Assembly (NCBI RefSeq): GCF_014805685.1
Contig: NC_060893.1
Location: forward strand, 19,226,525-19,290,524
Length of the DNA: 64,000 nucleotides
Direction of reading: 5' to 3'
Origin: Silurus meridionalis
Lineage: Eukaryota > Chordata > Actinopteri > Siluriformes > Siluridae
The first letter of the stretch is position 1, and each line of letters starts with the position of its first letter. Shown in pieces: positions 26,045 through 38,360 of the stretch. A program made the position numbers and the translations under genes. The notes under the pieces are model-generated. The model worked only from the letters and a program-made list of their open reading frames with translations. It was not told where the DNA came from and made no database searches.

Positions 26045-29000
26045 CTCTCTCTTATTAAACATGGTCTTGAGGTTCAAGTGACCACTGTTGCTGCCCCTCT
26101 TCCCTCCATTGATCTTCCCCACTTCGTCCAGGCCTGCCTTTGGATAGTGTCCTCTTCGATTGGAGGCCATTCTTTGCAGCTGAAAATTTGGTGCAACCCA
26201 AATGAGGATGGGTTCTCTTTTGAGTCTGGTTCCTCTCAAGGTTTCTTCCTAATGCCATCTCGAGGAGTTTTTCCATGCTACAGTTGCCACCGGCTCGCTC
26301 ATCAGGGACAAACTTACACTTATAAAGAACATCTTATTAATTTTTATCGCCACATTATCATTAGGCTGCTTTGAGACAATATTCATTGTTAAAAGTGCTA
26401 TGCAAATAAAAATGAATTGAATTGAATTATGTGGACAACCATTTTTGGACATGTAACTAAGATTCATAACTTGCTATTATAATAACCTCCAGATCTGTTC
26501 CTAGATTTTGAAGTGTGCTTTTGACATTTGTGCTCATTCAGTCATAAGTGCATTAGTAAAGTCATGTAGTGATGGCAGGTGAGGAGGCCTGGCATGCATT
26601 CAGTGTTCAAAGTCATTCCAAAAGCGTACATTAGGGTTGTGTTTTGAGCTCTATAGCATTCAAGATCTTCCACTTCATATCATATAAGCCATATATTTAT
26701 TTAGCTGGTGTTGTCACAGAAGCATTGTCATGCTGGAACAGGTTTGGGTACACTAGTTCAGGAAAGTTAAGGAAAAATGTAATGCTACCACATCCGAAAG
26801 ATGTCCATATCGTGTATATATCAAGGTCATTTGGGATTAGTGGGCTACCAGGACGACAGTGTTTCTATCTTCAATAATTAACAAACAATATAAAGTTACA
26901 TTTTTTATGTGTATGATTTGCTGTTAACAAATCATTTAAGGTACCCCTCAAATATTTGTGAAACCAAGAACTAAGTGCAACCTTGCTGACAGACAGCTCT
27001 TCTGCTCTGCCCTCTTCCATAGACTCCTCCAGAGAGTTGCCAGATGTTTCCATTTTAATACGTTGGGAGCGGATGGACTTCACATCGTCTTCATCCTCAC
27101 CTGTTACTGATGGGAACACCTGCAGAAACAGTTGATGGTCATTATGTAAAATGGCAGACTAGATAGAAAATTAAATAGTAATTGTAAATCAAAACACACA
27201 AAATCACCTACCACAAAATCTCTGTCTATTCATTGGACTTTTTAAAGACAGGATATTTTACTATACATTAGGAATGTTGTAAAGGGTTAAAATGGGTCCT
27301 TCCAATAAATAAATAAATAATTAAAATCGAACATTTAAAGATATTTAAGAATAAGTTATAAAAAAATTAAGTTAAAACACAAACACAAATAAATAAGTCA
27401 ATTATACAGTGATATTTTTAATGATGCAATTCACATATTGCTCACATAGCAATATATATTAAATGTGTTAATTATTCATATTACAATATGCTTATATATT
27501 TAGTATATGATACACTGTATGTATATATGGTTTTACCTGTTCCTCTTCATCAATAGGAGGTTCAGCAGCAGAGATTGCAGCCTTGCTGATGGTTTGAGCC
27601 TCAAACTGAGGGCAGGCAGCCTGTGCATTCCCGTCTTTATCCCGCTTCCCTTTCAGCCAATACGTCTCAATCTCCACATTACCCTGCCACATAATTAGGA
27701 TCTTTAATGCATATAAACAGATAGTGCTTTCTGGTGTTATTAAATGCCATGTGCTAGAGATGCCTGCAGACTCGCGCTGCTCACTATAATGTTTTTGAAG
27801 ACATGGGGCTTGTTTCAGCAACAGAGAATTAGAAAAGTTTAATCATGCAGGGCAATAAGAAGCATTCTGCACACAACCCTGGAGGAGAGGAGCATAAGTG
27901 GAAATTAATTTGGTCTGCCTGTCCATACACCCTCCACAGAGTGGACTTAGTGTTATGAAACAGTCAATTGGATTGCTCTGTTGGTCTTTAATGAAATACC
28001 ATAACAGCCTGGAATGAAATAAGAATCTAAATATGATGGATTATGTGGAGTATAATACACTGCCAGTTTCAAAGAAAAAGACGCCCAATACTAACCTTTA
28101 ATTAAAATCTCCTTGGCATCAATTTATACTTTAATCTATTGCAGTGCATTGTGGAATTTTATAAGTATATTCAATATTGTCCATTATACTACTTATCAAG
28201 ACTTATCAAGACGCAAGGCCGTCTAACAAATATATATGATATATATGCAATACATTATAATGAGACCTAAATCTGTAAGTCACTCTTTAATTAATAGTAC
28301 AGTATGTATGTTAAATAGGTACACTAAATATGTAATACAATACATAACCGATGTACCAGTTCTTCCATGTTTTATATTCAATTTTTTTTGGTATGTTTTT
28401 TGTGTGTGTTTCTTACTTAGATAAGTCACATATACTTGCATTATCTAATGTCTGGTAGCAAGTAACACTACTTTGTTACGTTATGTGTTAAAGTACCTGA
28501 TGTCTTACTAAATTCTACTTACAAACCGTTAATTATTGCATTGTAGCATTCAGTGCTGCTGTACAGACTGAAAAGCTTTTTACACTTTTTTCCTACCACG
28601 TTAATTATAATGCATTTATATTTAAAATTTAAATTCTTTGCACTTAGAATTTTTCCATATATATTAAGTCCTTAAATTAACTGGCCCTATTGGCAAGTGG
28701 ATCATATTAAAACACTAAATAAATAATGCAATGTAATATGTAATTATGCTATTTGTTAGTACTCAGATGTGCATTTCTAGTTGCACCTTTTCACCTTAAT
28801 TGTTATTGTTCCACGTCTTTCAAAGATAAAGTGACTGCCCTTTAGGTGCTCATAGGTGGCGCTGCTGAGCTGGATGTGCATCTCCTTTAAGACACACAGA
28901 CAAACAATAATCCAACAAATTGAATCAATCAATTGCTCGCTGCAACAAAAAGTTCAAGAGTTTACACCCCTAAACTTGTCTGTGTACCTTTCCATTGCTT

Positions 29001-32000
29001 TCCATGGCAGACGCCGTGTGGACCGTATCACCATGAAGACCGTAGCGAGGCATTTTGTGCCCAACGACGCCAGCAACAACCATTCCAGAGTGGATGCCTG
29101 AAAGATGCAGAGTTCATGTGCTGAAGGCCAAAAGTCACATACTTTGGATAGTGAAGGTTACAGGGGTTAGAATATAGTGTCTGAACTTAAGCTTGAAGCT
29201 TAGTACTGTCTCTGCCAGACTCTCACTGTCTGTTTGTATTGTCCTCTTTTGATGTAATGTTACATGACTGATCATTTGGTGGAAACATCAGGAGAGACAG
29301 GGTATGGATCCAAGTGCAGAGTTGGTTTAAATAATTATTCTATATCAATTGGTTGTAGTTTAATCAACCAATAAATGTCTATTGTACTTTCTTCCCTCTT
29401 TTGTGCCTGGCTGTATAAGCAGGAAATGAACACATGACCATGGCACTATTGTGCACACCAAAACATTTTCATGAGGTCTGTATGGAGTGAGACTGAGCAG
29501 ACAGAGTTAAGACTGAGCAGCAGTTGTATGACAAAACTCCATTAAATAAAGACACAGGTGGGCTTGATTATAGGCTAGTAATTATCTGGTTACATAAAAG
29601 TTAACTTAGCAGGTAAGCCTATCAAAAAGCCTAGTCTTTGCAAAAACACTATTTGGTTCTTTATTATGCTTAATTTTTATTTGACTTTTTCACAAGTTGG
29701 TTTTTATGGGCTATTTGTTGTTCATTTTCAATCCAACAAATATACATGGATTACAAATGACCCCCACCTATACTACTCAGCTCAGCCGAGTCACGATCGC
29801 TCGCTGTTGAAAGTAGGCATAAATATATGCGGATACATTGTCAAAACAAAGCAGCCTAATCAAGCAGCAGTTGTTTTGTCAAGGTTGCAAACTTCCTGCA
29901 TATTCCCTTACTCTGCATTGACTAGCATTAAGCATTTAACTAGCTTACTAGCTGGCAATATGTAACTCTGGCTCCAGTTCCTTATGAATATGCTTCAAGT
30001 AGACATGATAAAATCACAAAAATAAGGTTCAGGAGAGAACACACCCACTCGGATCTGAATGTTGTTTCCATTAGACGGGTCTTTGAGGTGGTCAATGGAA
30101 CGCACCATGTCCAAGGCCATATCACAGATGTTATGGGCATGGTACTTGGTCTTCTCTGGAGCTCCTGCTACAACCATGTAGGCGTCTCCAATAGTTTCAA
30201 CCTGGAACATACATACTGTACACATCAAAAAGATCATGTGGTTATCACTAAACTAAAATAACCCCCCATACACACATATGCATATTGATACATGAATGCG
30301 ACCTCAAATTCCCACCTTGAAGACTCTGTGCTTCTCGCTGAGTGTGTCAAACAGGGTGTACATAGTGTTGAGCATGGACACCACTTGCATGGGAGTGATG
30401 TGGCTGCAGATACGTGTGAAGCCCACAACATCACTAAACAGGATGGTCACGTCTGGGAACACCTGGGACACATTCACACACAACACAGATCAATTTGGAT
30501 CAAGGTTTTATGGAACATTACATATCCAAAGGTAGCACAAATATTAATGACAAAATATTTTCAGACAAAAGTTTGAAAGAGTCAAAATTTCTGCATATAG
30601 CTGAACCCGAGCTGTCCTCAAAAACATTAGTGCCTGGTCTCAATAATCCACTTGTTAGCTAGATAATCGGAATTCCCCACAGCAACACTCCAAAATCTAG
30701 TGGGAAGCATTCCCAGAAGAGTAGAGGGTACTATAAGATCAAAGGGGGCTAAATCTGGAGTCAGCTGTTCAACAAGTACATACAGTATGGGTATGATGGA
30801 ACACAACATCTATGGCCACATAGGGATATTATCTGTGAAATATATCATAGTTTTATTCTCCTGTGTTTTATATTGTACTCACTCTCACTTCCAACCACCA
30901 CTAAAGTTCCAACCACCACTAAAGACTATATACTGTATAGGTGTTCGTTAGCCCAAATGCTGGTGACAAAAAGAATTGATTATGAGACAATACAGAGATG
31001 TTTTGGTGAAAAGGCGCTTCTAACCTCACACGTGTTCACTGCAGGTTCCCCCTTACGCAGCCTCTTAGCCACAGGTTTGGGAATCATCCTGTACAGCAGG
31101 TCATCTGTTTTCTTCATCTCATAATCCAACATCTTCATGCTCTCCTCCAGCTTGCTTGACTTCTTCTGCTCCTGGGAAAAGAGGAGGGAGCAAGGATGAA
31201 CAGAATGCTATCACTATGACTATAAAAAAAAAAAAAAAAACACTGGCATATTAAAAATAAATCAATCCACTGAAGCATATGCATGCAAACCCTTGTTTTA
31301 ATTCAAATTCCTCATATCATACACCGATTTAGTAAAACAATAAGTTTGATAAGAGTGCATATTGAGAAAGACATCTAATACTAAGATATTAGAAAACTAA
31401 ATAACATGGTTGTTCCTTAGCCCACAAGTACACACACTCATGACCACATCAAGTACCTGTATGAGAGCTCGTTTGAGTTCCTCAGATTGCTGGGTTCCTG
31501 CCAGCACCAGGTCCCTGCTGGAGTCGTGCATGCTCAAATCATTAATGTACAGCCCAGTTTTAAACATTGCGCTCAGGCTCTCCATTCTACAGAAAAAAGA
31601 CACACATATGCACAAACACAAATATGTCCTTGCATAAAATCTCATCATAGATAATGAATAAATCGAATTAGATGACTGAGATGACCAATAAAATAAATCA
31701 TGCTTCATTTGCTATTCAGTCACAATATATACCAAGTATATACTGTGGGTATACAGTATGTGTCTTAAAAAAAACATAAAATGACACTAAGGTTAAATTC
31801 CTTACGTGTTTCATATATCTTTTCAATTTTGCCTGAAAAAAAATTATTTCTGTTTGACGATTGTGGATTGAGCTATTGAAATATATAGATATTTATTTTT
31901 TTTCATTTTTTTTATTTATTTTGGTGTTTAAATGTATTGATTTATTGTCTTCTGTCTGTATACATATGTGTATTTATATATGTGTGTGCATGTCTAACAC

Positions 32001-34062
32001 AGGTGTTCCCAGGAAGATGATGGATTCCCACTCAGGCATGTATCTCATCTGGCCTTTCAGTTTGAGGCAGCGGCTTCCATCGCCCCAGCTCTCCATGGCA
32101 TTGGCACTGTTACCATCTAACCAAGCACACACACATACGCTCACACAAATCATTAAACCTATAACATGTGCTAACAGTACTCATCAGTACTCAAAGGTGC
32201 CACAAGCATTTTTTTTTCTGTTTTTGCCATCTAACATAAATACTGTCTAGTAAGCATTACGATAATGAAACTGTGGTTCAATAATAAACCTGCATTATAA
32301 TAATTTTACTACAATACAATACAATAATTATTTTTTTAATTCCATTTTAATAAGAACAAATGATTTTGAGAAATATACCAAATATTTTGTTATAAATGGC
32401 AGAAAACAGTCTGCACAGTTTTCTTTTCTGACTGTTATAAGATGTGTGTGCTTGAGAAAGGAAAAGTTGAAGAGGGATGTCTGACCTTTGTAGTCATCTC
32501 CAATGATGGACTGGAAGGCCATGAGCTCCACATCTACATCAGCAGTGCGATTAGCATTCTCATAATCAGAGTCTGTGATGAACAGACAATACGACCAATT
32601 TAGCACTGATCCTGCGCTTTTATTAAATCTCCACTATAAGGCTTTGATGAAACATGTGCAGTGGTTAAATAGAACCTTCCTTACTCTGGACTCTATTATG
32701 AAGGTTTCGTTCCCTCTTCACAGGCTCTTTAGACATGATTTCAAATAGGTTGTTAGGGTGAGAAATGATCTGGAACAAAAGACCTAGACTGATTACCATT
32801 CTTTTTTTTTTTTAAATATAGTGAACAAAATGTAGTTATTTTGTTTCAGCTCAGGGTTTCCCTTATAGGTTAGAGAAGGTTAGGGTGGACAAAATGAATG
32901 GCTAATCATCACCACATCATTTACACACCATGTTCCAGGTAAACTCCACTAGAGGGCGTGCCAGGAGGAAGGCATCGTTAATTTTCTTCCCATCCAGATC
33001 AGGAAAGACAGTGGCCAAGCCAGAGCCAACGTTGTGCACCACCATGTCCTATTGAGGACAACCAGCATTACATTATATAATGAGACAAGGAAAGCAATAA
33101 GAAGAAAAATAAATAGCGGCAAGAATGCAAAGTAAAAAAGAGGTGCGGAAAAATGTAAAATAAAGACACAGGAAAAGAAGATGAAGAGAAGAAGAACAAC
33201 AATGAGAAATGATGCATTAAAAGGAAAATAAAACAAAGTTTGGGCATAAAGGCAAAATGAGACTAGATTAGAATAGAAAAAAAACAGAGAAGAGAAGAGA
33301 AGAGAAGAGAAGAGAAGAGAAGAGAAGAGAAGAGAAGAGAAGAGAAGAGAAGAGAGATACTGTACCTGTCTGAACACAATGTTGAAAGGAAAGACCTCGA
33401 AAAAAAAGTCACTAGTGATGGGTAGAATCTCCTGCTCCTCTTCATCCTCTTTCTGGATGTAGCGATATGCTGAGTTATCAAAGTTCAACCTTCAAAACAA
33501 GTCACACATGGGAAGAAGAATTCCTTAAGGCTATTCTTTACGCAAATATCACTCCATCCTCACACTTGAGAAGTGTTTAAAAAAACCCAACCTCAAACCG
33601 AGGGAAGGTTTGCACTGTGCAATGAATGTGTTAGATATTATACCTCATAGTGACGTGAGAATAATCTCCCACCAGCTGCTCAGAAAGAACTTCAACATGA
33701 ATGTCTGTGTCGTAGAACTGTTTCCCCATCTGCCTCAGCTGACCCATAGCATAGTGCAGGTAGCCTTTTCGCTTGCTCCTGCAGACACACACAACAAACA
33801 TGTCACAACAAACTCTTACAACCTACACAAGCTGTAAATAAACCATACTCAGGTCATTACTGATTTCTAACTTTGCGTTTAACCATTGAAGTGTCCTGGT
33901 GAAGGTGTCTCTCCTACCTGTAGTGCAGTGTGACTCCAGTAGCAGACTCCTCCTGGCAGAAAAAGGTGGGTGGCTGCACTTTAGGGTAACTGAAGCGTAG
34001 ATACTCGTGCAGGTTATCCAGGCCATTTACAAAGTCACGCACATGACGGCCTAACACCTGTA

Positions 34063-34118
<56 letters not shown>

Positions 34119-34388
34119 TTGCATGTAGTTGAAGTGTTGGGAACATGGGAGCACACATATCATACATTTACATTATATATTACATACACAAAGTGAAGCC
34201 AATGAATGCCAATAAATTACTAACTCTTACCTTGAGAATGCGATCGTAACCGTACTTCCCGACAAAGCCCAGGAAGTAAACGCCCCAGGAGTTCATCAGC
34301 TCATTATAGGGAGTGCCTGTGACACCACTTGCTGCTTTGGCTATGCGTGGGATTACACTTTCACTGTAGACCTACACAAACGTATGTT

Positions 34389-34469
<81 letters not shown>

Positions 34470-35355
34470 CACAATAGAATATACAGTGAGGAAAATAAGT
34501 ATTTGAACACCCTGCTATTTTGCAAGTTCTTCCACTTAGAAATCATGAAGGGGTCTAAAATTGTCATCGTAGGTGCATTGTGTCCACTGTGAGAGACATA
34601 ATCTAAAAAAAAAAAATCCAGAAATCACAATGTATGATTTTTAAACTATTTATTTGTATGATACAGCTGCAAATAAGTATTTGAAAACCTGAGAAAGTCA
34701 ATGTTAATATTTGGTACAGTAGCCTTTGTTTGCAATTACAGAGGTCAAACGTTTCCTGTAGTGTTTCACCAGGTTTGCACACACTGCAGGAGGGATTTTG
34801 GCCCACTCCTCCACACAGATCTTGAGGTCATTGACAGTCATGTTTAGCTTCTTCCATTTTCTAATGATTGCTCCAACAGTGGACCTTTTTTCACCAAGCT
34901 GCTTGGCAATTTCCCCGTAGCCCTTTCCAGCCTTGTGGAGGTGTACAATTTTGTCTCTAGTGTCTTTGGACAGCTCTTTGGTCTTGGCCATGTTAGTAGT
35001 TGGATTCTTACTGATTGTATGGGGTGGACAGGTGTCTTTATGCAGCTAACGACCTCAAACAGGTGCATCTAATTTAGGATAATAAATGTAGTGGAGGTGG
35101 ACATTTTAAAGGCAGACTAACAGGTCTTTGTGGGTCAGAATTCTAGCTGATAGACAGGTGTTCAAATACTTATTTGCAGCTGTATTATACAAATAAATAG
35201 TTTAAAAATCATATATTGTGATTTCTGGATTTTTTTTTTAGATTATGTCTCTCACAGTGGACATGCACCTACAATGACAATTTCAGACCCCTCCATTAAT
35301 TTCTAAGTGGGAGAACTTGCAAAATAGCAGGGTGTTCAAATACTTATTTTCCTCA

Positions 35356-35430
<75 letters not shown>

Positions 35431-36289
35431 GCTTTTTCTCTTTTTTAAATAACGGATACCCTGTACTCTGTATTTCCATTAACAAGCAACATTTTGTCTG
35501 TTAATTAACAAGAAGAAAGATACAGCATCAAGAAGGCATAAAACACTTGTGCTGTTACAAAAAAATAATAAACAGGTTTCTAAGGTTTGGGGTAATGTGG
35601 CCTGACATGAGGCTGAATAACTTTTGCACCTAATAGTTGATTGTTTTCAACACAAAATATCCTGAAGTGTTCCTGAAACTAATAAGCCAAAAAATACCTC
35701 GTCATGCTGCAGAGAAACTACAAAGCCTTTCATTTGGTAGACTTTGCCACGTCAGAAATGGAAAGTTATGGCTTTTGCTCTGAAAAAATTCTGATTTAGA
35801 TGTTGAAATATTATAATGGTAAAATACTATGGCAGTCAATTGGCAAGAGTGATCCCAGTGAACTGAGTTGAATATATCTTAAAATATATGCAATGATGAT
35901 TCAAATTTGGATAGAATTTTAGTTTTTCAGTTTCAGTTGGTAAACTTAATGGAATTTCGATACACTCGCACTGATATATACAGTACCTGTAATATCTGAA
36001 AACTTAGACACAGCACAAACAAATGATATGTTTAATTTTATTTGTCAGAATTTGTCTTTTGTCAGAGGTCTCTCGGAATGTATATATTTAAAAAACTTTT
36101 AGTTTTCATTCTACTTCTGTAACATAAAATCTAGATTGGAAAAGTACATGGAGATTAAAGATCTCTCACCTGGTGTGTAACAAAGGAGTGAAGTCGGACA
36201 TCTGCCCTCTCCCTCACCAGCTTCCACACGTCGTCCCCATACGACTCCTTAATGAAGTCATGCAGACTCTCGCACAGCAGGCCATACAT
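25084..36289 (-). CDS. gucy1b2: Soluble guanylate cyclase subunit beta-2, complete (18 exons, 756 aa)
   Basis: Haem-containing cyclase making cGMP. Exons: 36289-36170, 34371-34231, 34057-33918, 33778-33644, 33489-33366, 33048-32929, 32769-32685, 32572-32486, 32116-31999, 31586-31457, 31171-31025, 30462-30316, 30201-30045, 29097-28988, 28884-28795, 27683-27537, 27119-26982, 25218-25084; all phases agree. The H-NOX domain (1-180) has MYGLL, proximal His104 (LDNLHEYL) and Y133-x-S135-x-R137. A PAS-like region follows (FPFNIVF to YINDLSMHD), then a coiled coil (about 400-445). The cyclase domain has metal Asp460 (FSDVVGFT) and Asp504 (ETIGDAY). The canonical RYCLFGDTVNTASR block reads [14 protein letters not shown]. 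An acidic tail ends CSIS, a CaaX box as in mammalian beta-2. Donors at 31997 and 26981 are weak. Confidence 0.92.
25523..26432 (+). mobile_element. 5'-truncated L2-type LINE with 3' UTR and GAATT tail
   Basis: It begins with a reverse transcriptase segment ([20 protein letters not shown], then [15 protein letters not shown]) that ends in a stop. The rest is a long 3' region with TCTCAAGGTTTCTTCC, GTTGCCACCGGCTCGCTCAT and GCTGCTTTGAGACAAT. It closes with ATGCAAATAAAAATGAATTG repeats. A (CT)n tract (25996-26041) lies inside. It sits in gucy1b2 intron 17. Antisense or stray tails of the same family are at 40630-40720 and 52555-52620. Confidence 0.8.
26436..26878 (+). repeat. MITE copy (CACTATA family), nearly full length
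   Basis: Family blocks in order: CTATTATAATAACCTCC, CATTTGTGCTCATTCAGTC, GTGAGGAGGCCTGGCATGCA, AAGCATTGTCATGCTGGAAC AGG and GTAATGCTACCACATC. It is inserted directly after the LINE tail at 26432. Confidence 0.7.
30600..30815 (-). repeat. MITE fragment (CACTATA family), inverted
   Basis: It contains ACACTCCAAAATCTAGTGGG, CCCAGAAGAGTAGAGG and GGGGCTAAATCTGGAG, the inverse of blocks seen at 36985-37220. It lies in gucy1b2 intron 11. A small duplicated CCAACCACCACTAAAG motif follows at 30892-30925. Confidence 0.6.
33286..33356. repeat. (AGAGA)n pentanucleotide array beside gucy1b2 exon 5
   Basis: About 14 units. On the gucy1b2 strand it is a pyrimidine tract (TCTCT)n starting ten bases after the exon 5 donor at 33366. 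Confidence 0.95.
34064..34117. repeat. (AC)n microsatellite at the gucy1b2 exon 3 acceptor
   Basis: About 27 AC units, which read as (GT)n on the gucy1b2 strand. The tract ends only six bases before the acceptor AG of exon 3 (34057), taking the place of a normal polypyrimidine tract. Confidence 0.97.
34391..34466. repeat. (TA)n microsatellite, gucy1b2 intron 1
   Basis: About 37 TA units, 20 bases from the exon 2 acceptor at 34371 and next to the Tc1-like element at 34484. Confidence 0.97.
34484..35358 (-). mobile_element. Internally deleted Tc1-like element with fused transposase ends
   Basis: The terminal inverted repeats start CAGTGAGGAAAATAAGTATT and end AATACTTATTTTCCTCACTG, each flanked by TA. 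On the minus strand 34991-34850 encodes the transposase N terminus ([42 protein letters not shown]). It is joined directly to the C terminus ([31 protein letters not shown]). The catalytic core is absent. Both flanks are long (TA)n tracts. Confidence 0.9.
35359..35431. repeat. (TA)n microsatellite flanking the Tc1-like element
   Basis: About 35 TA units directly right of the element end. Together with 34391-34466 it suggests insertion into a longer TA tract. Confidence 0.96.
35440..36169. other. gucy1b2 intron 1, nothing recognised
   Basis: AT-rich intron sequence between the TA tract and exon 1. I see no second exon, named repeat or conserved-looking block. Confidence 0.5.
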
Positions 36290-36984
36290 GCTGACTACAT
36301 TCGAAATACATATTATGCAAATTCAGAGGCCCTTTTTTTAGAACACACAAACAGGCTTACTCATTTTGGAGTGGATAAATTACTCACACTCAAAACTGTA
36401 AAGCCTTGGTCACACTATCTTCAGAAACTTTGTGAGACTGATCTTTGGATCACAAAATGAAGAAAAGCTTGATGAGAAATATCAAGAACCTGTGGAGAAA
36501 AGTGACGGCAGAAATGCTCATAAAAGAGGTCCATCAGAAGACATATAGTTTGTCCTAAATGAGAAACTCAGCTTGCTTGTCTTTTCTACTATATTCTTTG
36601 AACACACAATAGTCAAATGCTTGATGCTAAATTAACAATGTTCTCGCTACATTATTAACTGACCTGAGTCCTTCTGATACAACAGAGCTGTTGAGAATCT
36701 GTCAGGTGGGACAGAGCTCATTTTTAAAAGCTGGCCCATTTATGTACACTCTTGAGAGGCAGAGCTTATTCATTGTTAAAATGTCAACTGGTGCTGACAT
36801 GTCTGGATGTCTGCCAGTAGCAGCTTGATGCAAGGCAGCTCTCAATCACACATGTTTCTAAACTGAAGGACACCTTCACTGATAAGTACGAGGGAAACCA
36901 TTAAACCAAATGGGAAACTTAATTATGGACTGTAGTGCAAATGTGTGATGTTGCAAATATTAGTCAAATATACTGTATTTGGGA
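36290..36984. other. Sequence upstream of gucy1b2, nothing recognised
   Basis: This would hold the gucy1b2 5' UTR and promoter on the minus strand. I see no CpG block or clear TATA box, which suits a tissue-restricted gene but is not evidence for it. Confidence 0.4.
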
Positions 36985-37222
36985 TACATATATATAGACA
37001 CTATATAGACACAAATTTGTGCACACCTTGCCATAAGGTTTGTATGTGAATTTTGATTATCCAATTTTACATAAAGTCCCCATTTGCTATTATAATAAAC
37101 TCAATTCTTCTGAAGAGATGTTCCACTAGATTGTGGAGTGTGCTTGTGGAGATTTGTGCTGATTCAGCCACAATGGTATTCGTAAAGTCAGGCACTGATG
37201 TAGAATGAGGAGGCCCAATATT
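36985..37222 (+). repeat. MITE fragment (CACTATA family)
   Basis: It starts near GACACTATATAGACAC and contains TGCTATTATAATAAACTC, TGTGGAGATTTGTGCTGATT and AATGAGGAGGCCC. The 3' half is missing. Confidence 0.7.
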
Positions 37223-37282
37223 TTTGTGTATAAAGATAAGTTAGGATAAATACCTAATTTACAATAACACCGAAATAATATA

Positions 37283-37560
37283 GAGTCAAGTCAAGTCAAG
37301 AAGCTTTTATTTTCATTTCAAAAATATATAGCTGACACAGTACACAGTGAAATGAAACAACGTTCCTCCAGAACCCTGATGCTACATAAAACACAATCAC
37401 AGAACAGAAAACTCAGGGCTAAGGACTACATAAGTGCAAGTGCATGTGTGCAACCTGGTGCAAACAGTGCAAAGACAACACAAGACAGTGCAAGACAACA
37501 CAGGACAGTGCAAGACAACACACAAAACACAAAATAGGTCCACCATTAAACAAAACAGTA
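37283..37560 (-). repeat. Retroelement 3' region with a 20-base tandem motif and TCAAG-type tail
   Basis: On the plus strand it starts GTCAAGTCAAGTCAAG (tail in antisense). It then has CAGTGAAATGAAACAACG, and a tandem GACAGTGCAAGACAACACAG motif at 37470-37530. The pattern matches a common fish LINE-derived 3' end in minus orientation. No coding part remains. Confidence 0.55.
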
Positions 37561-38180
37561 AGCAGCAATCCAGAAAAGATGTGCAAAAACAGCATGTAAA
37601 CAGTTTATGGTAATGAAGTGAGTAAATGGTAATAGGGTAAATGTAATATGAGTGGTACTGAAGATATGGATGTGAGAATATACAGAATGGAGCAATACAA
37701 CCTGAAGATTACATGCAGTAAAAGCGGTTATAGCTAACAATTACATGTTCAGTTACATGTTTAAACATGATGTGAGAGTGAGGTTGCACTTTATGTAAAT
37801 CACTTCTTTTTAAACTAAATAAAAGAATAATTTTATAAAGCCTCTGTGTTTAAAACTGTGTTTAATATGTGCTATCTATATATCTTCCAAAAGGTTATTA
37901 GGTTTGTCTGTCTGAGAAATCCTTTGATGCTTAACCATCCAATAAAATTGAAGAACTCTATTTCTAAAAGAGCATAAGCCCACATTTGGAGAAATCGTGT
38001 CATCTGACTCTCTGAGGGTTGATCCTCTGAAAAAACAATGAAGAACTTTATAACAGAGAGTTTCCCTTTCAGAAAAGTTCCCCGAATAGAACCTCTGTAG
38101 CCAAATAACACATGGAAAGGTATATCTCAAGCATCTAGATCAAATTCGGGTCAAGCTGTGACTGTGACAGTCTCCGCGGT

Positions 38181-38182
<2 letters not shown>

Positions 38183-38270
<88 letters not shown>

Positions 38271-38302
38271 CTTTGGACAGGCTGGTATGCCCACACACAC
38301 AA

Positions 38303-38357
<55 letters not shown>
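38183..38357. repeat. Two (AC)n blocks split by a short spacer
   Basis: AC runs at 38183-38269 and 38291-38357 are separated by CTTTGGACAGGCTGGTATGC. A (GT)n run follows at 38623-38670. The CVCV and HTHT frames here are artefacts. Confidence 0.97.

Positions 38358-38360
<3 letters not shown>

Noticed and set aside
26982..27119. Reading gucy1b2 exon 17 through its weak donor to the stop after 26871
   Set aside because: Read-through would remove the terminal CaaX exon; joining at 26982 keeps phase 0 and gives a tail like mammalian beta-2. The donor (GTTGCA) is weak, so this is a preference, not proof.
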